DNA from: Neobacillus rhizophilus
Lineage (GTDB): Bacteria; Bacillota; Bacilli; Bacillales; Cytobacillaceae
Direction of reading: 5' to 3'
Length of the DNA stretch: 64,000 nucleotides
Assembly (NCBI RefSeq): GCF_018343535.1
Contig: NZ_JAGYPF010000004.1
Coordinates: 455,666 to 519,665 of the forward strand
The notes beneath the pieces were generated by a model. It worked only from the letters and a program-made list of their open reading frames with translations. It was not told the origin of the DNA and searched no databases. Each line of letters starts with the position of its first letter. The stretch's first letter is position 1. Shown here one piece after another: positions 53,416-60,849 of this stretch. Position numbers and translations under genes: made by a program.

Positions 53416-53619
53416 ATGTCTGAAAAAGGCTGTATAAAATGCGGAAGCAAAGATGCAGGAACAAAGGAAGTGGCGATGACGGGAACAGGTTTATCGAAAA
53501 TCTTAGATATTCAACACAATACCTTTATAGTCGTGTATTGTAAAAAATGTGGTTACTCGGAATTCTATAATAAGCAATCTTCTAAAACGTCCAATATATT
53601 AGATTTATTCTTTGGCTAA
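53416..53619 (+). CDS. Zn-ribbon protein, 67 aa
   Basis: CIKCGSKDAGTKEVAMTGTG near the start and VVYCKKCGYSEFYNK in the second half give two CxxC pairs spaced for one structural zinc. Matches the small 'zinc ribbon, nucleic-acid-binding' Bacillus proteins whose role is unknown. ATG with GGGAGGAG upstream. Confidence 0.8.
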   Translation: MSEKGCIKCGSKDAGTKEVAMTGTGLSKILDIQHNTFIVVYCKKCGYSEFYNKQSSKTSNILDLFFG

Positions 53620-53694
53620 TAAAACATTAACTATAATTTTATTATGTAAATTAAATCGAAGATATTCATTAAATATCTTAAAGGCAGGATTCAA

Positions 53695-53743
53695 GGGTCA
53701 GTCCCCCAGTGCACTAAAGCTTTAACGTACTGGGGGACTGACC
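53695..53743. terminator. GGGTCAGTCCCCC palindrome (second copy)
   Basis: GGGTCAGTCCCCCAGT pairs with ACTGGGGGACTGACCC around a loop containing TAAAGCTTTAAC. Close copy of the element at 20993-21038 and also between convergent genes. Confidence 0.8.
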
Positions 53744-53770
53744 CCATTTTACGTTTTTATGAAAAAAAAT

Positions 53771-54349
53771 TTAGTGGTCCAATTTCGACTGTCTTGCCGC
53801 ATAAAACCTTACAAAAAACTTCGTCAGCCCATAGGCAATCATTGTAATAACAATATCTATAAAAAATAGATGAACAATCGTAAATCCCTTATAGATGGAA
53901 ACTAGACCCATCCACTTCTCAATAGGTGCAAAAACAAAAGCAAGTATGGCACTTAGTCCAGTAGTCCATATAATGAAAGGTTTATCTTGATTCAGGCAAT
54001 ATTGATAGACAAGCATAAAGGAAACAGGGATAAGGGATGCTGTAATTCCTAACGCTTGTGGCAAGAATGGCGTTAGGAAATAGCGATGGTCTACATAACC
54101 TTGTCTTATAAGTATGAGGTCTGTATATGTCCATAACATATGTACTGTGTAGCCAAAGAAAAGAATTTCAAGACTTCTATTTCGGTTAAGTTGAATTAGA
54201 AGCACAATCAGTGGAACAAGCAAGAAGAGTAGGATGACCCAGAATTGCCAGTTTCCCCAGTCAGAATGCTCATGCCAAAAAGAATGCATTAAAGACGAAA
54301 CCTGCTCATTCTTATTGTTTATTTCTTTCCAATATTGTTTAACTGACAT
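53771..54349 (-). CDS. CBO0543-family membrane protein
   Basis: 192 residues with about five helices (WVILLFLLVPLIVLLIQL; ILFFGYTVHMLWTYTDL; LGITASLIPVSFMLVYQY; IIWTTGLSAILAFVFAPI; LFFIDIVITMIAYGLTKFF) and the EKWMGLVSIYKGF segment found in the CBO0543 family. Widespread in spore-formers, function unknown. ATG start; ribosome site GGGGTTGAT is weak. Divergent from the GerP-like cluster. Confidence 0.75.
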   Translation of the reverse strand: MSVKQYWKEINNKNEQVSSLMHSFWHEHSDWGNWQFWVILLFLLVPLIVLLIQLNRNRSLEILFFGYTVHMLWTYTDLILIRQGYVDHRYFLTPFLPQALGITASLIPVSFMLVYQYCLNQDKPFIIWTTGLSAILAFVFAPIEKWMGLVSIYKGFTIVHLFFIDIVITMIAYGLTKFFVRFYAARQSKLDH

Positions 54350-54626
54350 GCTATCAACCCCTCTATACGCAAAAAACCACCGATATTCGAGTTATAGAAT
54401 AATCCCTTTTATATTTCCAATTCTTCCTTAGTTATCACCTGTTATTAAAATTGCCAAGCACTTTATTTTTATACAAAAATAAGGTAATACCAATGAGCAC
54501 CTCTTAATTTAATAATTTTTATACAAATTAATGTAAGCAAGAGTTTCTTGTTCAGGTGAACTGTATTCGCAGATCCATTCTTTTGCTGCTGTTTTGGTGT
54601 ATTTTTGAGATGTCGATTTTATGTTC

Positions 54627-54653
54627 CACACTTTATGGTATGAACATAAAATA
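54627..54653 (+). promoter_or_regulatory. Candidate sigma-K promoter 1
   Basis: CATAAAATA (54645-54653) fits the sigma-K -10 CATANNNTA exactly; CACA at 54627-54630 could be the -35 (mACm), though the 14-base spacer is short. It lies 35 bases before the first GerP-like gene. The rest of 54350-54686 has no gene. Confidence 0.35.
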
Positions 54654-54687
54654 ATTAACAGTAACGGGAGAATAGGAGGGAATTTGG

Positions 54688-54936
54688 GTGGCTTCAGTTG
54701 TTAACGTAGGAATATTAAACATAAATTCTCCTCAACCTAGTTCCGCCATTTTTGTTGGTGAAGGTATTGTAAATGGGATGGATGCTAACAGGAAATACAA
54801 TTTAAATTCAGGGGGAATTTACGGTATTAACACCATTAATGCCGGAAATATAAATAGTGTCGCGGATAGTTTTGAAATTATAGATGGGGTTATCTTTGAT
54901 CAAGATATTAAGCCGATCATTGCAACGAATATATAA
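54688..54936 (+). CDS. GerPA/GerPF-like protein, 82 aa (domain A)
   Basis: One copy of the cluster's domain: NVGILNINSPQPSSAIFVGEG with IVNGMDANRKYNLNSGG, then INTINAGNINSVADSFEI and the end IDGVIFDQDIKPI. The ordered pattern (I-x-I-N-S..., [VI]FVG-x-x..., N/G-rich middle, D-x-D near the end) resembles GerPA/GerPF proteins that make the spore coat permeable to germinants. GTG start behind AGGAGGG. First gene of the cluster, 107 bases before the next, after a sigma-K-like promoter. Inferred spore coat component; mother-cell expression expected. Confidence 0.6.
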   Translation: MASVVNVGILNINSPQPSSAIFVGEGIVNGMDANRKYNLNSGGIYGINTINAGNINSVADSFEIIDGVIFDQDIKPIIATNI

Positions 54937-55043
54937 GCAAACAGTAAGACGCGGCTTTTTAGGTGAGTGCACAATCCAAGATTCATGAACATAAATTAAA
55001 GCATAAAACCTCATTCATAATGAACTAAAGTGGTGAACCATAA

Positions 55044-55556
55044 ATGGGTAAAACTACAGATTTTACTTTTGCAGGTAACATTCATGTCCAAACAATGGAG
55101 AGACAGTGTGGTATTTTTATAGGGGAGCAAAATACTGCAATCGGCTGGAGTGCTCATGGCAAGCAAAACAGTGTGTTCGGAAGTATTGGCGGACAATCTA
55201 ATTTGCTGCTTTGCAATACTTCCATCCTAATTGATCCTGACATAGTTGATACACCAATTGATGATCGGGACATTCATATTGCCCTCGAGAATTCAAGTGA
55301 TGAAAACAACTTAACAAATCTTAATCTTAATAGTGTAAACGTCAATTCGATGCAGCCAGGAAGCTCGGTATTCGTTGGCAAGGGTCATGTTAATGGGATT
55401 GATGCTAATCAAAAAGAAAATACCAATCACGGTAATTTAAATGGGAATAATATTCAGCTAATGGGGAATATCAATTTAACTAATGATCAAGATACTATAG
55501 ATGCAGTCATGGATGATCGTGATATCAAAATCGCAATCATTGAAAAAGAATTATGA
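55044..55556 (+). CDS. GerPA/GerPF-like protein with two domains (B1, B2)
   Basis: 170 residues made of two tandem copies. The first has GNIHVQTMERQCGIFIGEQN, then AIGWSAHGKQNSVFG, and ends ILIDPDIVDTPIDDRD. The second has VNVNSMQPGSSVFVGKGHVN, GIDANQKENTNHGNLNG, and ends DTIDAVMDDRDIKIA. The DPDIVDxPIDDRD tail recalls the DPDVADQ tail of GerPA/PF. A clear internal duplication. ATG, weak ribosome site. It ends the first transcript; a strong hairpin follows at 55590. Confidence 0.6.
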   Translation: MGKTTDFTFAGNIHVQTMERQCGIFIGEQNTAIGWSAHGKQNSVFGSIGGQSNLLLCNTSILIDPDIVDTPIDDRDIHIALENSSDENNLTNLNLNSVNVNSMQPGSSVFVGKGHVNGIDANQKENTNHGNLNGNNIQLMGNINLTNDQDTIDAVMDDRDIKIAIIEKEL

Positions 55557-55589
55557 TTTAACCCTTTTTTCCTACAAAGCATTCCAAGA

Positions 55590-55626
55590 AACCTTCCGTT
55601 TGATTCCTACCGGAAGGTTTTTTATT
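55590..55626 (+). terminator. Terminator after the first two GerP-like genes
   Basis: AACCTTCCG / CGGAAGGTT stem, loop TTTGATTCCTAC, then TTTTTATT. Confidence 0.8.
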
Positions 55627-55690
55627 ATTTAAATCCCATGCGAGTAATATTTCGTGTTACCACATATTGTATGCCATCAGAATGGTGAAG

Positions 55691-55719
55691 AACCAAGACA
55701 TATATCTAATCATATTTTA
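55691..55719 (+). promoter_or_regulatory. Candidate sigma-K promoter 2
   Basis: AACC at 55691-55694 and CATATTTTA at 55711-55719 (CATANNNTA) with a 16-base spacer, 68 bases before the next GerP-like gene. A better match than promoter 1. Confidence 0.45.
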
Positions 55720-55786
55720 TTATTAAAAACTTTTTCCAAAAACGGCACTTGCCCTTTTGAAGAAAAATGTGTGTGGGAGGCTAAGG

Positions 55787-56320
55787 ATGCAAAAAAGACG
55801 CGTGACTAATCTTATAATCAAGGGAATTAATGTAAATTCCCTTGATACAGCATCGGGAATATTTGTCGGAATAAATACTGTGAATAACTGGTCCTCTCAT
55901 CACAAAAATAATCACGGTTTTGGCATAGTGTATCATTCACAAGTCGCCGAAACGTTTAGCTTAGTGGTTGATAATGATGTCATTGACAGCCCCATGGAGA
56001 GTCATGCAGTGACTTACATGGATGGAAGGAAAGATATACAACCAATTGACGCCCCAACCGAAAATCATACAGTCACTCTCATGGACGGACAGCCAGAGGG
56101 GCCGAAACAAATTGATATTAAGGAAATAAACGTAAACAGTTTATTTACAAATGCAGCAGTTTCAGTTGGAGATAACTTCCTAAATGGATGGAGTGCCCAT
56201 AGGAAAACAAATGAGGGAACAGGGAGAACGGCAGGAATTAGTCAGCTAACATCCAATACCAATATCGTGATTGATAATGATGTGATTGACTCTCCAATAA
56301 GCGATAAGTTTCAGAAATAA
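55787..56320 (+). CDS. GerPA/GerPF-like protein with two domains (C1, C2)
   Basis: 177 residues. C1: INVNSLDTASGIFVGINTVN, NWSSHHKNNHGFG, VVDNDVIDSP. A linker with two NHTVTLMDG / SHAVTYMDG repeats follows. C2: INVNSLFTNAAVSVGDNFLN, GWSAHRKTNEGTG, VIDNDVIDSPISD. These give the clearest consensus of the family: INVNS..., VG(x)N, GWSAHxKxN(x)G(F)G, DNDVIDSP. ATG 55787 follows GGGAGG at six bases; an earlier ATG lacks a site. First gene of the second transcript. Confidence 0.65.
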   Translation: MQKRRVTNLIIKGINVNSLDTASGIFVGINTVNNWSSHHKNNHGFGIVYHSQVAETFSLVVDNDVIDSPMESHAVTYMDGRKDIQPIDAPTENHTVTLMDGQPEGPKQIDIKEINVNSLFTNAAVSVGDNFLNGWSAHRKTNEGTGRTAGISQLTSNTNIVIDNDVIDSPISDKFQK

Positions 56321-56348
56321 AAATCCCACTGAAATTGAGGTGAGAGAT

Positions 56349-56594
56349 TTGGCGATTAGTATAGTAATTGGAGCCATTAATGTAAATCATCAAGATACAA
56401 ACTCTGACGTATCAGTTGGGGAAAACCAATTAACCGGTTGGTCAGCTCACAGAAAGACGAACAACGGATTTGCTCAGCAAAGTGGTATTATTACTAATAT
56501 ACAAAATTTCAACCCGATTATTGATAATGATGTAAATGATGGAAATATGATTGATCCAGATGTTATACCTGGTGCTCAGGCGCAGGTACTTTAA
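56349..56594 (+). CDS. GerPA/GerPF-like protein, 81 aa (domain D)
   Basis: GAINVNHQDTNSDVSVGENQ, LTGWSAHRKTNNGFAQQSG, PIIDNDVNDGNMIDPDVIPG: nearly the same consensus as domain C2, with a short C-terminal DPDV tail like that of GerPA/PF. TTG 56349 placed seven bases after GAGGTGAG. 28 bases downstream of the preceding gene; likely co-transcribed. Confidence 0.6.
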   Translation: MAISIVIGAINVNHQDTNSDVSVGENQLTGWSAHRKTNNGFAQQSGIITNIQNFNPIIDNDVNDGNMIDPDVIPGAQAQVL

Positions 56595-56719
56595 GTTTAA
56601 ATTTAAAGTATCTGCCCATTTTTATTTATTACAGATTTATTGGCCTTTTAGGCATGACCTTTCTAAACAGAACATAATGATATATATAAGACTAGCCGTA
56701 GTAGGGAGGTTTTCAATGG

Positions 56720-57103
56720 GTGATAAAGCCTCATTTGCGTTCTAACGTCAAACAGATGTTAGGAGAGGATTTCTCCGAATTATTGCAGGAAATCTCACCA
56801 TTTGTGGAACCAAGGATGGATGTATACAAATTAAACCAGAACTTCATACTTTCCATTGAGCTCGCCGGGGCCAGGAAAGAGGACTTGTCTGTAAAACGAA
56901 TGAATCGTATCTTAACAATTGAAGGAAACATTAACAAAGATTATATAGATGATGATATGAAAGTAATCAGCAGCGAACGGTTTTACGGTTTTTTTCGAAG
57001 GGAGATAACGATTCCAGAAGAGTGTCATTTGGAACAACTTCAGGCCATCTTTGATAGGGGAATTTTATTAATAACAATCCCTTTTTTAAAAAAAGAAAAA
57101 TAA
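56720..57103 (+). CDS. Hsp20/alpha-crystallin-family protein
   Basis: 127 residues with the alpha-crystallin core: VEPRMDVYKLNQNFILSIELAGARKEDLSVK (strands 2-5), RILTIEGNIN, SERFYGFFRREITIPEECHLEQLQAIFDRGILLITIPFLKK, with the ILLITIP strand in place of the usual GxLxIxxPK. A small heat-shock chaperone; in Bacillus some (CotM, CotP) are spore coat proteins, which fits this neighbourhood. GTG 56720 is in frame, 10 bases from GGGAGG; a better-placed ATG at 56715 is out of frame and gives only nine codons, so either GTG is the start or a frameshift damaged the N-terminus. Confidence 0.8.
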   Translation: MIKPHLRSNVKQMLGEDFSELLQEISPFVEPRMDVYKLNQNFILSIELAGARKEDLSVKRMNRILTIEGNINKDYIDDDMKVISSERFYGFFRREITIPEECHLEQLQAIFDRGILLITIPFLKKEK

Positions 57104-57117
57104 TAGGGAGATCGATC

Positions 57118-57300
57118 ATGACATCCATTAAATACGGTTCATTAAAAATTAACGAGATAAAAGATTCTTCAGGATTATTGGTGGGAACAAACATCATAAA
57201 GGGAAGAAAAAACGAAGTTGTGACGAACGAAGGGTTCGGGACCATAAAAGGAAATAATAAGGTCAAATCAAATGCAGGATTGATAGAAAAACACTCTTAA
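57118..57300 (+). CDS. Short GerP-like single-domain protein, 60 aa (domain E)
   Basis: KYGSLKINEIKDSSGLLVGTN, IIKGRKNEVVTNEGFGTIKG, NNKVKSNAGL. Keeps the front half of the domain (I-x-I-N, LVGTN, K-x-E..NEGFGxIxG) but lacks the acidic DND tail and GWSAH core. ATG with AGGGAG. 14 bases after hsp20; part of one operon with the flanking genes. Confidence 0.55.
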   Translation: MTSIKYGSLKINEIKDSSGLLVGTNIIKGRKNEVVTNEGFGTIKGNNKVKSNAGLIEKHS

Positions 57301-57316
57301 AAGGGAATGGAGATTG

Positions 57317-57670
57317 ATGGACCAAGAAAATCTACTAAAAAAACTTGATGAATTGTTCCAAAAGATCAGCACACTTGAGAAATCCCTCCACGATAAAAAC
57401 AACCCATCCGTCATTGTTAAAATGGACGTGAAGGATCTTCATCTACAAGAATTAAACATTGATGAACTAGCATTCCAGCTTGAAAAGTTGGATATTAAAG
57501 AGTTGAGCGGCATGTTGAATCTTGGAAATACGTTCTCTCCCAACGTCAATCGCAAGCAGCTTCCTAAAAATCCGGCTGTTCAAAAGAATCTACAAGAAGG
57601 ACAAATAGATAAAAGGGATGACATTCAAATAAACATAAATGGAAAGCCAGTGTCTTATACCATGAATTAG
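57317..57670 (+). CDS. GerPC-like coiled-coil protein, 117 aa
   Basis: N-terminal coiled coil (ENLLKKLDELFQKISTLEKSL), then a strand-rich part with DELAFQLEKLDIKELSGMLNLGN. The latter resembles the GerPC core, where a coiled coil is followed by a 'FDQL.IE.L.GTLNIG' motif. GerPC is needed with GerPA/PF for germinant passage through the coat. Shorter than GerPC of B. subtilis (about 205 residues). Its presence among GerPA/PF-like domains is the best support for a GerP-type system. ATG 57317 with GGAG upstream. Confidence 0.55.
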   Translation: MDQENLLKKLDELFQKISTLEKSLHDKNNPSVIVKMDVKDLHLQELNIDELAFQLEKLDIKELSGMLNLGNTFSPNVNRKQLPKNPAVQKNLQEGQIDKRDDIQININGKPVSYTMN

Positions 57671-57686
57671 GGAAAGGATGTTGATA

Positions 57687-58049
57687 TTGAAACGTTTTTC
57701 CCCCGCTTTTTTTATTGGATCGATTTCAATTGGAACGGTAGAGGGTGCATCCTGTGTTAATCTTGGAAACAATCTTCCAAGCGGTTTTGTCAATTATAAA
57801 AAACAAAACCAAGGATTTGGCTCGATAACCGGTGATCATAACGATATCCACGAAATTATAGCATCAATCGATGAGAATGCGATTAGTGATATATTCCATT
57901 ATGATTTATTGGAACAACAACAAAATGGACAGGCATTAGATAAAATTCAACAAGAGATGTTAAATTCAGAACTTCATATTGAAGAAGTGAATGATGAGAA
58001 TGAGGAAAATAGTAATAATGCTGTCAAAGATGATACCAATTCCATCTGA
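57687..58049 (+). CDS. GerP-like protein with acidic tail, 120 aa (domain F)
   Basis: RFSPAFFIGSISIGTVEGAS, CVNLGNNLPSGFVNYKKQN, QGFGSITGDHNDI are diverged domain motifs (IxIG.., NLGNN, GFVNYKKQNQGFGxIxG). A long Glu/Asn/Asp-rich C-terminal tail (about 70-120) follows and lacks structure. TTG 57687 chosen for spacing from AAAGG. Last gene of the cluster, followed by a hairpin. Confidence 0.55.
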   Translation: MKRFSPAFFIGSISIGTVEGASCVNLGNNLPSGFVNYKKQNQGFGSITGDHNDIHEIIASIDENAISDIFHYDLLEQQQNGQALDKIQQEMLNSELHIEEVNDENEENSNNAVKDDTNSI

Positions 58050-58075
58050 TTCAGAATCTTGGAGTCAGCCCCTCG

Positions 58076-58123
58076 AAAGCAGTGGATTTCACAATTGAAA
58101 TCGCACTGCTTTGAGCATTTTTA
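58076..58123 (+). terminator. Terminator of the GerP-like cluster
   Basis: AAAGCAGTG / CACTGCTTT stem with ATTTC / GAAAT inside, then GAGCATTTTTA. Confidence 0.7.
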
Positions 58124-58219
58124 CGAGTGATTATTGTAAACAGACATATTGGTAGAACTTCAATTATAGTTATAAATGCCTGGTTTCATGGAAAAGTCAT
58201 AGCTATCAGATTTAAACAA

Positions 58220-58261
58220 AAAAGAAGCTGGCGAAAAACAGAAGGTTTCGCCAGCTTCTTT
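58220..58261 (-). terminator. Terminator of the GH3 gene
   Basis: AAAGAAGCTGGCGAAA / TTTCGCCAGCTTCTTT 16-bp perfect stem, loop AACAGAAGG, T-rich on the minus strand. Confidence 0.85.
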
Positions 58262-58275
58262 ACTTATTGACTACC

Positions 58276-60534
58276 CTATTTACTATGGCCCGCTGGAGTC
58301 CGGACGTTGATGGAATCTGTCAAAGTAATGTTGTCAGAAGAGTTGCCAACGTACACTTTATACTCGCCATCTAATGTTTTCCAAGTATCAGCATTGGACT
58401 CCCAGATGGACAGCGGGTGGTTGCTTGCTGCTGGGTCAATGGTAACCGTCACACGTTTCTTTTCACCTGGTTTGAGCCAGACTTTTTCAAATCCAACAAG
58501 ACGTTTAGGCGGCTCATTCGCCACTTTAGGCAGACCTAAGTATACTTGCGGCACTTCCGCACCCGCTACTTTACCGGTATTTTCTACAAAGAAGGATACC
58601 TGAATTTTCTTAGTCCCGTCCGTTGTCTTAGGCGTAACAACTAATTTAGAGATGTCAAAGTTGGTATAAGACAGACCATGACCAAATGCGAAGAGAGGTT
58701 TGATGCCTTTTGCATCGTACCAGCGGTAACCCATCTCAAGACCCTCAGAATAGTACACTTGCGGAATCTCTTTGCCCGTGCTGTCGAGTACACCTTGATT
58801 AACGCCTGGGTAGCGCTCTGGAGTGCTTGTTGGTGTGTCCGCTTTGGAAACTGGATAAGTCACTGGAAGCTTTCCGGAAGGGTTGGCAAGACCAAATAAC
58901 AGGTTTGCAACAACATTCCCATCTTCCTGACCTGGATTCCATGCTTCTAGGATCGATGGTACTTCATTAACCCATGGCATAAGAACAGGATCCCCATCTT
59001 TAAGGACTAAAGCCGTTTTCTTGTTTGCTGCCGTAACAGCTGAAATCATTTCATCCTGGCTGTCCGGCAAGGACAAGCTTGGGCGGTCACGGCCCTCGCT
59101 GGTTACAACACCAGCCATCAGGATGACGATGTCTGCATTCTTAGCCGCAGCTACTGCTTCGTTGAGATTGCTATTGTCATTTGCCACTGTTACCTTGGTA
59201 ATCGCTGCGTTAGATCCTAGTTTATCTAAAGTATTTTGAAGTCCCTGCTGAGGTGAAACGGTATATAGCGGACTTACCCGTGAACTGCCGCCTCCTCCGG
59301 CAACGGCTGCGTCAACATAGGTTGCCTTACCGATTAAGGCAATGGAATGAACCGATGGGTTGAGCGGAAGCAGGTTACCCTCATTCTTCAGCAAGACGGC
59401 TGTCTGTTCTGCAATTTCGCGCGATTTTGAACCATTCGTCTGAGCATCAATCGTACCCCGAACAATCGGACGGTCGAAAATACCATATTTGAACATTTGG
59501 ACATACCGGCGACTGAGAGCTTGGTTAACAGTTTCGATCGTTAAGCTGCCTTCAGCAAGTGCGGCATTAATGTTGGCAGTGTTGAAGAATCTGGCACTCT
59601 GCATTTCAAAATCCAATCCGGCGTTTAGCGCTGGGGCAGTCGAATGGGTGGCACCGAAATCAGATTGCACATACCCTTTAAATCCCCACTGATCGCGCAA
59701 AACGGTATTCAACAGATAGTCGTTCTCACAGGCGTAGGTTCCGCTTACTCGGTTGTAGGAACACATAATCGAACCAACGTTACCATCCTTTACTGACATT
59801 TCAAATGGGAGCAGGTAAAGCTCATGAAGTACATTTTCGTCGATGTTAACGTTCACAGACCCACGGTTTTGTTCTTGATCATTAAGGACGTAATGCTTTG
59901 ACATGGCGATAATATCATTATCTTGGATTCCCTGAATCTCTTTAGAGGATAAAACGCCAGCAAGATAAGGGTCTTCACCCATGTATTCGAAATTACGGCC
60001 ATTCTCGCCTAAACGTGCAAGATTCATGCCTGGTGCTTCGAGTTCGTGCAGCCCAAGCGTGCGGGCCTCACCACCCATTAAGTCACCGAAAGCATAGGCA
60101 AGATTGGGGTCAAAACTTGCTGCAAGCCCAATTGCAACAGGTAATGCAGTTGCCTTATCCTGCGGGCTGCAGTCACCGCCGCCAAGTCCTACAGGACCAT
60201 TGGTAATCCTGAACGTTGGGATCCCGAGTTCAGGGATTCCAGGAACGTGCCTGCCTGGGCTTCCGCATTGCGGCAGCTCCGGAATTGGTCCACTTTTCCC
60301 AGCAAGCTGCTGGATTTTCTGGTCAAGCGTCATCGCATTGATAAGCAGTTCGGTACGTTTTTCAGGCGAAAGCGACATATCCATCCAAGGCAGCCGGGAT
60401 GAAACAGCGGCCTGTTCAGCGTTCGCCTGTGTTGGCTGTGCAGAAAATGCTCCGCCCGCTAAGGCTGCCACAGCTACACTCGATACAAATGTAGACCACA
60501 CAAGTTTCTTGAATTTTTTTCCTACTTTAAACAC
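58276..60534 (-). CDS. Exported GH3-family glycoside hydrolase
   Basis: 752 residues. A basic start (MFKVGKKFKKLVW) and hydrophobic core ending near QANA give a Sec signal. GH3 N-domain: ITNGPVGLGG, KHYVLNDQE (about 213-221) and nucleophile Asp292 in YVQSDFGATHS. GH3 C-domain: ETAVLLKNEGNLLPL, AGGGGSSRVSPL. It ends with an FnIII-like domain with GHGLSYTNF upstream. Retaining beta-glucosidase/xylosidase type acting outside the cell. GTG 60534 is taken because GGGGAGG lies eight bases before it and it gives a clean signal peptide; GTG 60588 has no spacing. Visibly GC-richer than its neighbours, perhaps acquired. A cre site lies 71 bases upstream. Confidence 0.88.
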   Translation of the reverse strand: MFKVGKKFKKLVWSTFVSSVAVAALAGGAFSAQPTQANAEQAAVSSRLPWMDMSLSPEKRTELLINAMTLDQKIQQLAGKSGPIPELPQCGSPGRHVPGIPELGIPTFRITNGPVGLGGGDCSPQDKATALPVAIGLAASFDPNLAYAFGDLMGGEARTLGLHELEAPGMNLARLGENGRNFEYMGEDPYLAGVLSSKEIQGIQDNDIIAMSKHYVLNDQEQNRGSVNVNIDENVLHELYLLPFEMSVKDGNVGSIMCSYNRVSGTYACENDYLLNTVLRDQWGFKGYVQSDFGATHSTAPALNAGLDFEMQSARFFNTANINAALAEGSLTIETVNQALSRRYVQMFKYGIFDRPIVRGTIDAQTNGSKSREIAEQTAVLLKNEGNLLPLNPSVHSIALIGKATYVDAAVAGGGGSSRVSPLYTVSPQQGLQNTLDKLGSNAAITKVTVANDNSNLNEAVAAAKNADIVILMAGVVTSEGRDRPSLSLPDSQDEMISAVTAANKKTALVLKDGDPVLMPWVNEVPSILEAWNPGQEDGNVVANLLFGLANPSGKLPVTYPVSKADTPTSTPERYPGVNQGVLDSTGKEIPQVYYSEGLEMGYRWYDAKGIKPLFAFGHGLSYTNFDISKLVVTPKTTDGTKKIQVSFFVENTGKVAGAEVPQVYLGLPKVANEPPKRLVGFEKVWLKPGEKKRVTVTIDPAASNHPLSIWESNADTWKTLDGEYKVYVGNSSDNITLTDSINVRTPAGHSK

Positions 60535-60604
60535 CTTACCAACCTCCCCAAATTGGAATAAAGATTTTACCTTTAACTCACTTCTCACCTCCGTACTCTC
60601 TCTC

Positions 60605-60619
60605 TTGAAAACGTTGTCA
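60605..60619. promoter_or_regulatory. CcpA cre site
   Basis: TTGAAAACGTTGTCA matches 14 of 15 positions of WTGNAARCGNWWWCA, downstream of a TATAAT on the minus strand, so CcpA-HPr would block transcription of the GH3 gene when glucose is present. Confidence 0.7.
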
Positions 60620-60849
60620 CAATGATGTCAATTTCATTATAATGAAGCATCCCAAGATTCCATTTGTGGTATTTTTATAACTTTTTGTGAAATTTTTATC
60701 TGACTATTAAAAAAATTAAAAATAATTATTTGGTAATGGGTAATATTTCTTATTTGTAATTTATCAAGGGCGGAAGCAACTCTCTTCTTACATTAAAAAC
60801 AAATCATATATCTTCTGAAATCAGGAAATAATACTAGGGAGGTGAAAAT

